A stretch of 11,874 nt of DNA from Candidatus Gastranaerophilales bacterium (GCA_944323095.1 CALURE010000040.1:1-11874); one strand, 5' to 3'; counted from the first letter of the stretch, positions 1 to 6,094 are shown. The notes: generated by a model not told the origin, from the sequence alone. Numbers and translations are program-made.

Positions 1-25
1 GAGTGAAAGCCGGGAGCTTCTTTGC

Positions 26-55
26 GGTACTTTCTTGTCGGTACAAGAAAGTACC
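26..55. repeat. Perfect 13-bp inverted repeat (REP-like palindrome)
   Basis: GGTACTTTCTTGT (26-38) is followed by the 4-nt loop CGGT and its exact reverse complement (43-55). There is no T-run directly after either arm, so it is not a classical terminator. Palindromes built around the words AAAGTACC and GGTACTTT occur as dispersed intergenic repeats in various bacteria, so this may be one copy of such a family. Only one copy is visible in this window, so repetitiveness is inference. Bases 1-117 contain no supportable gene. Confidence 0.55.
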
Positions 56-118
56 AACAAGGTATCTTTAGTAGATTATTTCAATTCCAATAACATATCT
101 TATGAAATTCAATTATAA

Positions 119-145
119 AAAAGGCGGTTTTAAAAACCGCCTTTT
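119..145 (-). terminator. Intrinsic terminator of the minus-strand operon
   Basis: The stem pairs AAGGCGG-type and CCGCCTT-type arms: GGCGG at 123-127 with CCGCC at 137-141, extended by A-T pairs on both sides. Read on the minus strand, the second arm is followed by six T residues (complement of 117-122). It lies 5 nt past the stop codon of the serpin-like lipoprotein gene. Because A and T runs flank both sides, it could also act on plus-strand transcripts. Confidence 0.85.
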
Positions 146-150
146 AAATA

Positions 151-1191
151 TTATTTTTTGCCTGTTTTATTAATCAATGAAACATCATAAACTCTTAATG
201 CAAAGTAAGGTTTAATTTTATCTGCTTCCTGCAAGAATAAAACAAATGTGTCGTCAAAATAGAATTTACGCGGTTCCGGATTTTCAGGCATTAATGCACA
301 GGTCATAACAGCCATTCCTGCCTCTGATTTTAATTTCACACCTTCATTATCCATTTTGAAATCAATTGTCTCAAGAGCCTGTGAAATAATCATATCAGTA
401 CCTTTAATTTTATGATTGCAGAGTTCATCAAACGATTTTTCTCTGTATAAGTTAATATTCGGCACTTTCAACTCATCACTTTCATTGAACTTTGATGGAC
501 CGTCATAGTAAACTTTTTTCATAAACATATCGGAATACAGTTTATCAAAAGTTTTATCATCGTCTGTTCTATAAAGATAAACAACATCATTACCGTCAGT
601 CCGTATCGCAATTGCAAAATCTTTTTTAGAATTATAGAAAAGAACGTTTATCATGTTATCCAAAACTTTGTCGCTGTTTTCATCAATCCCGAAGTAGTCA
701 ACTTTTTTGAAAGAATGTGCAAATCGTGCCGGTTTTAGTTTGTCAAATGCTGTTAAGAATTTAAAATCTTTTTTCAGCATTGCATAAATAAAATATTTCC
801 CCGGAGCAGGCGACCAGTCAAAAGAATCCAAAATATCGCTTGTTTCATTGAATTTTTCTTTTATAGCTGTTTCAATCTGAGCTTTTAGCTCGGGAGAAGT
901 TTCTCCATATGTTTTATAATAAGAATCTTCAGACAATTGATCCGCTTTAAATTTTTGTTTGTTGAGCTGTTTTGCAAGCGGGGATTTGTAATCTTCAAAT
1001 TTTACAGGTCCTTTCACAATCCCGTCCATCAAATCATTCCATACCAGCTGAAATGTTCCGACCCAAACCCTGTTTGCCTGTTCTGATTTTGAAGATAACA
1101 GAGGCAGAACTTCCAAATTTTTGTCTGCTTTTGCCATAGCGCATCCGCCTGCCAGCAGTAAAATACATAATAATACAAATAACTTTTTCAT
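151..1191 (-). CDS. Secreted lipoprotein with serpin-like C-terminal region
   Basis: The 346-aa product starts with a signal sequence (residues 1-17, MKKLFVLLCILLLAGGC) with a lipobox-like AGGC. A signal peptidase I site after AMA (18-20) is an alternative. The start has a clear AGGAG Shine-Dalgarno site that overlaps the stop region of the upstream gene. No family is certain. By eye, residues 241-340 resemble the end of serpins in order: a VPN strand (243-245, like the serpin VPKF), SFDEL (like YDLxxxL), ISQALETIDFKM, the hinge-like NEGVKLKSEAG (282-292), then a reactive-loop-length gap and FVLFL (316-320, like PFLFxI) and PYFALRVYDV. Hinge positions that are small residues in inhibitory serpins are L, K, S and E here, so protease inhibition is doubtful. 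It is the last gene of the operon led by the BlaI-type regulator. Serpin assignment is inference. Confidence 0.75.
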   Translation of the reverse strand: MKKLFVLLCILLLAGGCAMAKADKNLEVLPLLSSKSEQANRVWVGTFQLVWNDLMDGIVKGPVKFEDYKSPLAKQLNKQKFKADQLSEDSYYKTYGETSPELKAQIETAIKEKFNETSDILDSFDWSPAPGKYFIYAMLKKDFKFLTAFDKLKPARFAHSFKKVDYFGIDENSDKVLDNMINVLFYNSKKDFAIAIRTDGNDVVYLYRTDDDKTFDKLYSDMFMKKVYYDGPSKFNESDELKVPNINLYREKSFDELCNHKIKGTDMIISQALETIDFKMDNEGVKLKSEAGMAVMTCALMPENPEPRKFYFDDTFVLFLQEADKIKPYFALRVYDVSLINKTGKK

Positions 1192-1200
1192 CTTTTCTCC

Positions 1201-1566
1201 TTATTTTATGTTTAAAAATCTTAAAAAACCTTTTAAGAAACCTTTTGCATTTTTTTCATGAGGAATATTAGCACAATCGTAATATTTTTCATAGTTTTCA
1301 ATAATATTTTCGGGTAAATTTTCTCCGCGGTCAAGTACATTTGCAATAAATTCAAGATAATCATCCTGTTCTTCTCTGTAAAGCTCATCACGGGCACGTA
1401 AATCCTCATCCGCTTCAAAATGTACCAGAGCATGATAAGCCGCGTGAATACTTTTATCTTCTGTATCACGCGGGAATTTCAATATAGCTTCCCTCACACA
1501 CACACGGGAAATTAAGACCTGTCTTATAAGCGATGCAACAAATGCTCTGTCTTCAATTATTCCCAT
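1201..1566 (-). CDS. Hypothetical acidic 121-aa protein
   Basis: I do not recognise a family. The protein is predicted mostly helical, without signal peptide or membrane segment, and is strongly acidic in the middle (HFEADEDLRARDELYREEQ, about residues 49-67) with a short basic, hydrophobic C-terminus (KGFLKGFLRFLNIK). It sits in the middle of a minus-strand operon: 6 nt after the stop of the BlaI-type regulator gene and 9 nt before the lipoprotein gene. No good Shine-Dalgarno site precedes its ATG, so translation is probably coupled to the upstream gene. The cytosolic nature and position suggest an accessory role to its neighbours, which cannot be specified. Confidence 0.75.
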   Translation of the reverse strand: MGIIEDRAFVASLIRQVLISRVCVREAILKFPRDTEDKSIHAAYHALVHFEADEDLRARDELYREEQDDYLEFIANVLDRGENLPENIIENYEKYYDCANIPHEKNAKGFLKGFLRFLNIK

Positions 1567-1572
1567 ATAATT

Positions 1573-1914
1573 TTATACTAACATATCTTCATGTTCATGT
1601 TCTACAAACCTGATTAAATCAGTATAATTCCCGTTAAAAAACTGTTCAGTAACAGATTTTACTGCCTCGAGAGCCATTTCTCTTTTATTCATTGCTGCTT
1701 TGTAAAAGAATTTTTTCCCGACTTTATAACGTACAAGAACAGACTTTACAGTCAATCTATCCATAACAGTTTTAATAGTTGTATAAGCTCTTTCCACACC
1801 ATTAGCAGAAAGATAATCAACAATATCCTGAATGGAAACATCTCTGTCTTCATTATTTTCTGTCAAAGACCATAATGAATTCAAAATATCAATTTCCAAT
1901 TTCCCGCACACCAT
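1573..1914 (-). CDS. BlaI/MecI/CopY-family winged-helix transcriptional regulator
   Basis: The 113-aa product matches the BlaI/MecI pattern along its length: LEIDILNSLWSL near the N-terminus (helix 1), an IQDIVDYL helix, then AYTTIKTVMDRLTVKSVL (recognition helix region) and the wing and linker YKVGKKFFYKAAMNKREM, followed by a short C-terminal dimerisation part. The reading frame stays open to an ATG at 1956, but I chose the ATG at 1914: it has an AGAGGA site 4 nt upstream, gives the usual family N-terminus, and the best promoter has its -10 box on top of the 1956 ATG. Family members are repressors, normally paired with a BlaR1/MecR1 membrane sensor protease; none is present here. It is the first gene of an operon with an unknown protein and the serpin-like lipoprotein, so it probably autoregulates that operon. 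Confidence 0.85.
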   Translation of the reverse strand: MVCGKLEIDILNSLWSLTENNEDRDVSIQDIVDYLSANGVERAYTTIKTVMDRLTVKSVLVRYKVGKKFFYKAAMNKREMALEAVKSVTEQFFNGNYTDLIRFVEHEHEDMLV

Positions 1915-1939
1915 AAATTCCTCTACTTTCTTTAGGTTT

Positions 1940-1953
1940 TTACTAATTACTAA
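1940..1953. promoter_or_regulatory. Candidate operator: tandem TTACTAA repeat at the transcription start
   Basis: Two contiguous copies of TTACTAA (1940-1946, 1947-1953) lie just downstream of the -10 box, across the predicted transcription start. The second copy also forms TTAC-N7-GTAA with 1958-1961. BlaI/MecI operators are built from TTACA/TGTAA-type half-sites near the promoter, so this is a reasonable place for the adjacent regulator to bind, but the spacing differs from the known TACA-N2-TGTA core. Confidence 0.3.
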
Positions 1954-1954
1954 C

Positions 1955-1982
1955 ATTGTAACATAAAATAATTTTATTTCAA
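1955..1982 (-). promoter_or_regulatory. Sigma70-type promoter of the BlaI-regulator operon
   Basis: On the minus strand: -35 TTGAAA (1977-1982), 16-nt spacer, -10 TACAAT (1955-1960) preceded by an extended TGT. Predicted transcription start is near 1948, giving a leader of about 34 nt that contains the AGAGGA site used for the ATG at 1914. Confidence 0.65.
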
Positions 1983-2008
1983 CCGTTTAATAACGAAAAC
2001 GTTACAAA

Positions 2009-3163
2009 TTATTGTATATCAAACAAATCTTCTTGTTTTTTAAAATTAGTTTTTCGCTTTCTTAACTTTAAATTTTTCTTTTTAGTTTTTTCCGATACAT
2101 TACGGTATGCATTATCAAGAGAAATTTTTGTCAGAGCTGTTCCTTTTCTCCGATCGTAAAAAGTAAGCCAGAAGCTTCTGTTTATATTATCGACAGAAAA
2201 CGATACACGTCCTGCAAACTTATCTCCCGGTCGTATCTGTTTAAACATTAATTTGGTATCACCAAAAATTGACGGTCTGAAAACAGAGTTATAATCGTTT
2301 ACAAGAGCCATATCAAGTCCTGAAAAAGTTTTGTCAGACATATTTGATATCATAACTGTGAGTGTAAGAGTGTTTACTTCTCCGAAAGGATCTTTTTCAT
2401 GTTTTATATCACTTATATGAATATCAAGTCCGGGATAAAACATCTCATGCTGCATAAGAGCAGTCTCTTTATAAACGGGCAATGGCACCGTTGTATTTAT
2501 TTTAACTCTTATTTGATCTCCGGGGGCTATCAAAACATCATGACCTTTTCTGATTAAAGCCATTCCAAGTCCTATTGCTCCTCCGACTGCAGCTCCGCCT
2601 GCAATAGTATAACCTTGAGAGGCAATTGCAGCCTCGAGTCCTAGCCAATTTAATGCCAGAAAACCGCCTACAGCTCCGCCGGCCAGAGTATAACCAACAT
2701 CCTGTGCAACTATTTTGGAGGCTTCTGCGACAGGATGAAGTTTTGTTGACATCTTGCCTTCTATAGGAATTTCTCTCCCGTCAGGAGTAACCAGATAATC
2801 AAAATCAAGTTCAATCCAACCCTGACGTCCAAGACGTTTAGGATCTTCTGTTTGAGTAATCTTTCCGTGAGCAATTGTGCCTTTAGGTATAATAACACCG
2901 GTGTCACCTCTTACTTCGTCAGTAACTTCAGCAAAAAATTCATCGCCTTCTATATTAATATTACTGTCGAGAACCTGAGAAACAGTCATATTTATAATAT
3001 CTTTTCTTTCCAAATGTTCAATTTGTCCTGTAAACAATTCTTTTTGAAGCTGCTGTTCGTATGTATCATTTTTTTCTGCGTGCCCTTCCAGTACTTCCGA
3101 ATAAACAGCGGAATTACAAAAAATAAAGGAAAATAATATAAATAATGCTGTAATCTTTTTCAT
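2009..3163 (-). CDS. Secreted VirB10/TrbI-like protein of unknown role
   Basis: The 384-aa product begins with a signal peptide (MKKITALFILFSFIFCNSAV, cleavage likely after VYS at residue 22). Residues about 60-140 resemble the beta-barrel of VirB10/TrbI proteins: an IIPKGTIAHGKI strand (91-102), then RLGRQGWIELDFDYLVTPDG and IPIEGK. Two glycine-zipper hydrophobic stretches follow (AGGAVGGFLAL at 161-171 and AGGAAVGGAIGLGMAL at 188-203), then LIAPGDQIRVKINTTVPLPV (211-230), which resembles the VirB10 C-terminus. A beta-rich region (247-350) and a very basic tail (KKKNLKLRKRK) complete it. No other conjugation or type IV secretion genes are nearby, so this is more likely an envelope protein sharing the fold. 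The start is the ATG at 3163; a TTG at 3178 extends the frame but lacks a ribosome site and would lie upstream of the -10 box. Confidence 0.75.
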   Translation of the reverse strand: MKKITALFILFSFIFCNSAVYSEVLEGHAEKNDTYEQQLQKELFTGQIEHLERKDIINMTVSQVLDSNINIEGDEFFAEVTDEVRGDTGVIIPKGTIAHGKITQTEDPKRLGRQGWIELDFDYLVTPDGREIPIEGKMSTKLHPVAEASKIVAQDVGYTLAGGAVGGFLALNWLGLEAAIASQGYTIAGGAAVGGAIGLGMALIRKGHDVLIAPGDQIRVKINTTVPLPVYKETALMQHEMFYPGLDIHISDIKHEKDPFGEVNTLTLTVMISNMSDKTFSGLDMALVNDYNSVFRPSIFGDTKLMFKQIRPGDKFAGRVSFSVDNINRSFWLTFYDRRKGTALTKISLDNAYRNVSEKTKKKNLKLRKRKTNFKKQEDLFDIQ

Positions 3164-3169
3164 AATAGT

Positions 3170-3175
3170 ATTATA
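3170..3175 (-). promoter_or_regulatory. -10 box placed for a leaderless mRNA
   Basis: A perfect TATAAT on the minus strand ends 6 nt before the ATG at 3163, so the transcription start would coincide with the start codon. There is no Shine-Dalgarno site. The -35 region is a run of A and T with no good match. Confidence 0.45.
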
Positions 3176-3275
3176 CAACGATTAAAAATAAAAAAAAATT
3201 TTTTTACAAAATACATGTTTATTTTTTTTTAAATATGGGCATAATAGATTTGTACAATATAAGGGAGGAAGCTGA

Positions 3276-3584
3276 ATGAGATGGTATGACATTGAACCTG
3301 ATGTATTTATGGCAGTAAGTATGATTGAGTGTGCAAATACTGATGCGCAGATTGAATATGCCGAATACATTATTAGTGCGATTAAAGAAAAAGATAAAGA
3401 ATTAAATTATATTAAAAATTCAACAATGAATAATATAAGCAATAAAAAATTTCAAAGATGGTATGATAAAAACGAGCTTTTATCAACTGCATTTGAATAT
3501 CTAAAATGCACATCTAAAGATTTACAAAAAGAAATATCATTGTCTGTTCTTGCATACAAAAATTCAAAAGAAGCACTTGTATAA
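3276..3584 (+). CDS. Small RWYD-repeat protein, first of a tandem pair
   Basis: The 102-aa product has a strong ribosome site (AAGGGAGG at 3261-3268) 7 nt before ATG. It contains two copies of a roughly 35-40-residue unit starting RWYD: residues 2-38 (RWYDIEPDVFMAVSMIECA...) and 61-95 (RWYDKNELLSTAFEYLK...). Each unit continues with a helix of pattern sxAxxxLxxa and a second helix of pattern qxexxxxii, so a helical repeat is likely. It has no signal peptide or membrane segment, so it is cytosolic. The next gene encodes a paralogue with the same architecture. I know of similar short RWYD-containing hypothetical proteins in gut bacteria but no assigned function. Regulatory or scaffold roles are possible but unsupported. 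Confidence 0.85.
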   Translation: MRWYDIEPDVFMAVSMIECANTDAQIEYAEYIISAIKEKDKELNYIKNSTMNNISNKKFQRWYDKNELLSTAFEYLKCTSKDLQKEISLSVLAYKNSKEALV

Positions 3585-3588
3585 TATC

Positions 3589-3617
3589 TTGACAATATAC
3601 CAAAAAATCAGTATCAT
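3589..3617 (+). promoter_or_regulatory. Near-consensus sigma70 promoter of the second RWYD gene
   Basis: -35 TTGACA (3589-3594, perfect), 17-nt spacer, -10 TATCAT (3612-3617). It lies immediately after the stop codon of the first RWYD gene. The ATG at 3627 is only 9 nt past the -10 box, giving a 5' leader of about 2-3 nt and no Shine-Dalgarno site, hence an essentially leaderless message. Confidence 0.75.
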
Positions 3618-3626
3618 GAATGTATT

Positions 3627-3944
3627 ATGAAAAAACGCTGGTACGACTTTGATCCGACAGTCAGCAGAGCTGTTGCAGAACTTGAAAAAGCTGAAGAATA
3701 CATTCAGGTTCGTTGTGCTGATTTTATAATTGACAGATTAAAAGACATTGATTTTAACATTGATATGTCTCTTGATGATCAGTTTAATTATATTATGCGC
3801 AGATGGTATGATAAAAATATTAAAGTTTCACATGCAATGGAATATTTAAAAAATGCTCCGATTGACATTAGAAAAGAGCTTGCACTTGATATTATTAACT
3901 TTATAAAAGAATATAAAGATTATGCAAAAAAATTAAGCAAGTGA
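3627..3944 (+). CDS. Small RWYD-repeat protein, second of a tandem pair
   Basis: The 105-aa product is a paralogue of the preceding protein. RWYD units start at residues 4 (RWYDFDPTVSRAVAELEKA) and 59 (RWYDKNIKVSHAMEYLKNA), each followed by a helix ending in a dii/iidrl or dIInFI pattern. The second units of the two proteins share a 17-nt identical DNA stretch (3456-3472 and 3801-3817). No signal peptide or membrane segment. It has its own promoter directly upstream and no ribosome site. Its last 12 nt overlap the end of the convergent acetyltransferase gene. Function unknown. Confidence 0.85.
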   Translation: MKKRWYDFDPTVSRAVAELEKAEEYIQVRCADFIIDRLKDIDFNIDMSLDDQFNYIMRRWYDKNIKVSHAMEYLKNAPIDIRKELALDIINFIKEYKDYAKKLSK

Positions 3945-4652
3945 TTCAAGATATTTGTCATACGGAAGATTAGACCAGCTTGTATTTTCTTTTATAATTG
4001 AGGCAGGAACACCGCCGATTATTATGTTAGATATATCAAAGGATTTAGTTACATAAGCTCTTGAAGCTACTATTGTATCGTTTTTAAGACTAACACCTTT
4101 TGCAATCACAGCATCTTCTCCAACCCAGCAATGATCACCAAGAGTAATATCCGCAGGCGGATTAAGAGGTCTTTTAGTGTCAGCGTCAATTACAGAATGA
4201 AAATCAGTCGTCCAGAATTTTACATTACTTGCAATTAAACAGTCATCACCGATATTAACGGTAAGGTTTTCCCTTTCTTTTATTGAGAAAACAGCACCTC
4301 TTAATGCTAAATTTTTTCCGATATTAAGTGAAGCATTTTTAGATGTGACTTCCGCAAAAAGATTTGTAATACGGTGTACCGACCCGCCTATTGTAATATT
4401 AATGTTATCCCCGCATATAAAAGTACAATTTTCGAACTTAGGACACGGTGCATAAATTTTTATGGTCGAATTTGCACCGATAAAGCGAATATTTAATCCG
4501 TTAATTGTTGTTTTTTTATGCTCTTTCCCTGATTCATCAACAAATATTATATTGTTATTATTACAGGCTAATTTGTCTCTAAAACGTATTCTTATTCCAA
4601 ATATTGAAATCATATATGAATGCGGCATCCTGCCTTTTTTTAATTTAAACAT
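3933..4652 (-). CDS. CatB-like hexapeptide-repeat O-acetyltransferase
   Basis: The 239-aa product has a left-handed beta-helix acyltransferase domain (about 75-220). Diagnostic elements are the catalytic-type His in TTDFHSVID (His152), LGDHCWVGEDAVIAKGV (171-187) with the usual Trp, IVASRAYVTKSF, and the closing IIGGVPASIIKEN. Such enzymes transfer an acetyl group from acetyl-CoA to a sugar, usually during surface polysaccharide synthesis, which fits the glycosyltransferase gene just upstream. The frame is open to an ATG at 4673, but I chose 4652: a TATAAT ends 7 nt before it, and this start gives the MFKLKK...IFGIRIRF N-terminus that matches the neighbouring glycosyltransferase. Acceptor sugar is unknown. 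Confidence 0.85.
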   Translation of the reverse strand: MFKLKKGRMPHSYMISIFGIRIRFRDKLACNNNNIIFVDESGKEHKKTTINGLNIRFIGANSTIKIYAPCPKFENCTFICGDNINITIGGSVHRITNLFAEVTSKNASLNIGKNLALRGAVFSIKERENLTVNIGDDCLIASNVKFWTTDFHSVIDADTKRPLNPPADITLGDHCWVGEDAVIAKGVSLKNDTIVASRAYVTKSFDISNIIIGGVPASIIKENTSWSNLPYDKYLESLA

Positions 4653-4659
4653 ATTTGAT

Positions 4660-4665
4660 ATTATA
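4660..4665 (-). promoter_or_regulatory. -10 box of the acetyltransferase gene, leaderless arrangement
   Basis: TATAAT on the minus strand, 7 nt before the ATG at 4652, with no ribosome site between them. The -35 region is weak. If used, it excludes the upstream ATG at 4673 as the start. Confidence 0.4.
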
Positions 4666-4721
4666 CCGCACATTTATAAAAATTGATATTAGCCGCATGG
4701 GCTATTTTTGCGTTCGCGAAA

Positions 4722-5663
4722 TTAACTAATTTCAGCTATTATCTGCTTGTAATAATTTTCATCTTTGCAGGGCTTTATGCTGTTTTTATTGCGTTCTTCA
4801 TTAAATACAATTTTCCCTTCTATCGGGATACTTTTTGTTGCTTTTCTCAAAAACCATTCATACATTGTATCCACATGCCCTGCATCAATTGCTCTTAAAC
4901 CGTTTTTTGCAAGATCACAGGCAAGAACCGTTGCTGTCGGGCCGAGCGCAATTATAAAAAATCTGCCGCCGGAATTTTTGCACGCATTTAAAATTTCATC
5001 ATATTTAGAAAAAGCATCTTTTATAGGGCACAAAATTCTGCGAATTGATTTAGCATTTGCAAATAAGTCATTACCAATACCCAGTCTGCTGCCTTCACCT
5101 TCAACAATAACAATATCTTTATTTTCCCATAATCTTTTTAGAGTTTTGTAATAGTCATTTCCTTTTGTTTCACTGTTAAATTTAGACTGGCGGGTGATAA
5201 AGGCATCACAATAAGGTCTTTCAAAATTCATAAATTTGTAAAGATAATCTCTGCTTGATATCAATACACGTCTGAAATATTCACTGTTACAATACCCGAA
5301 AACATCAGGAATTCCGACAAGAATATTATCATCTTTATTGGCTAAAACCTCCTCTAGTCGTTTCCCAAGTCTTTTGTCATATTTTTGAAAATTTATACTT
5401 TCTCCCATCATAAGCTTAAATTCGCCGTCCCCGAAACGTGCAAGGGATTTTTCGGAATCTATTAAAGCATATAAAGATTCATACAAATCCATAACTTTCG
5501 GAAGTTTAACTCTGGCAAGGGTTCTCGGATCTGCAAGCTCATATAACAAGTTGGCAAATCTTTCATCCGCTTTTTTATTTTTAACGGGCAGACGAAATTT
5601 TAAACGTAACCCGAACAGGTTTACAATTAATCTTCCTGTCATTTTGTTCTTTTTTATAAACAA
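4722..5663 (-). CDS. GT-D family (DUF1792, SP_1767-type) glycosyltransferase
   Basis: The 313-aa product shows the family's motifs in order: RFGDGEF (76-82), holding the D-x-E metal/nucleotide-sugar site of GT-D enzymes (Asp79, Glu81); LVGIPDVFG; IVEGEGSRLGIGNDLF (186-201); RRILCPIKDAF; IIALGPTATVLACDLA (237-251); and DAGHVDTMYEWF (260-271). Characterised relatives add sugars to serine-rich adhesins or surface glycans. Here the acetyltransferase next to it suggests a surface polysaccharide or glycan role. Start is a TTG at 5663 with AGGAG 6 nt upstream; the first ATG in frame (residue 8) has no ribosome site. A 48-nt gap with no clear terminator separates it from the acetyltransferase gene. 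Confidence 0.9.
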   Translation of the reverse strand: MFIKKNKMTGRLIVNLFGLRLKFRLPVKNKKADERFANLLYELADPRTLARVKLPKVMDLYESLYALIDSEKSLARFGDGEFKLMMGESINFQKYDKRLGKRLEEVLANKDDNILVGIPDVFGYCNSEYFRRVLISSRDYLYKFMNFERPYCDAFITRQSKFNSETKGNDYYKTLKRLWENKDIVIVEGEGSRLGIGNDLFANAKSIRRILCPIKDAFSKYDEILNACKNSGGRFFIIALGPTATVLACDLAKNGLRAIDAGHVDTMYEWFLRKATKSIPIEGKIVFNEERNKNSIKPCKDENYYKQIIAEIS

Positions 5664-5683
5664 ATCATACTCCTTTTTCTTTA

Positions 5684-5692
5684 ATTATATCA
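5684..5692 (-). promoter_or_regulatory. Extended -10 promoter of the GT-D gene
   Basis: TGATATAAT on the minus strand is an extended -10 element (TG-N-TATAAT). The predicted start near 5677 leaves a leader of about 14 nt containing the AGGAG site. No convincing -35 box. Confidence 0.55.
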
Positions 5693-5699
5693 CAAATTG

Positions 5700-5728
5700 T
5701 TAACATTTTAGCCATGCCTGCCAATAAT
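5700..5728 (+). promoter_or_regulatory. Candidate promoter of the radical SAM-rne operon
   Basis: -35 TTAACA (5700-5705), 17-nt spacer, -10 AATAAT (5723-5728). It is divergent from and nearly abuts the GT-D gene promoter. The leader would be about 10 nt and has no Shine-Dalgarno site. Confidence 0.45.
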
Positions 5729-5744
5729 ATAGTTAAATATAAAT

Positions 5745-6089
5745 ATGAGTGATGAAATTAATAAAAAAGTTATAGACATATTTTCAAAGCATAATAGTAA
5801 TATTTCTCAGGAAACTAAAGAAAAAGTTAAGTATTATGCAGGATTCAGCTATGTCAGGATTGACAAAGATCATAACGGCAATAAATTTAATCCTGAACAT
5901 CTGTTGAAATATGCTGAAAAATGCCATTATATTGTGAGAGTTATGCGCGAATATAAAGGGGAAACCGTCCTTTATAACTATGATGTGCCGAATAGCGAAC
6001 TTTTCAAATTTATGAAATCGTTTGAGGAAAACACTCTTGACGGCACTATAATCGAAATTGATAAATATTTTCCGGATAATCCTGCATAA
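5745..6089 (+). CDS. Hypothetical 114-aa protein, first gene of the rne operon
   Basis: I do not recognise a family. The protein looks soluble and mixed alpha/beta: an N-terminal helical stretch (1-30), a central part with YAGFSYVRIDKDHNG and CHYIVRVMREYKGETVLYNY that looks like beta strands, and an acidic C-terminus. No signal peptide or catalytic motif is obvious. The next gene starts 17 nt after its stop on the same strand, with no terminator between, so it is probably cotranscribed with the radical SAM and RNase E/G genes. The ATG lacks a ribosome site. Confidence 0.75.
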   Translation: MSDEINKKVIDIFSKHNSNISQETKEKVKYYAGFSYVRIDKDHNGNKFNPEHLLKYAEKCHYIVRVMREYKGETVLYNYDVPNSELFKFMKSFEENTLDGTIIEIDKYFPDNPA

Positions 6090-6094
6090 CTTTC

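Noticed and set aside
1991..2004. TAACG-AAAA-CGTTA dyad after the VirB10-like gene, possible terminator or operator
   Set aside because: Five AT-rich pairs make a weak hairpin and there is no adjacent T-run; as an operator it is further from the promoter core than the TTACTAA repeats.
3183..3230. A- and T-tracts between the divergent genes considered as a terminator or origin element
   Set aside because: No stable GC-containing stem and no DnaA-box-like repeats; most likely just an AT-rich, perhaps bent, promoter region.
3182..3370. Minus-strand open frame of 62 codons over the start of the first RWYD gene
   Set aside because: It crosses the AT-rich divergent promoter region, lacks a ribosome site and encodes no recognisable pattern.
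4690..4709. TAGCC/GGCTA hairpin followed by TTTTT on the plus strand, possible terminator
   Set aside because: The stem is only 5 bp and no plus-strand gene ends there; on the minus strand the T-run does not directly follow the stem.
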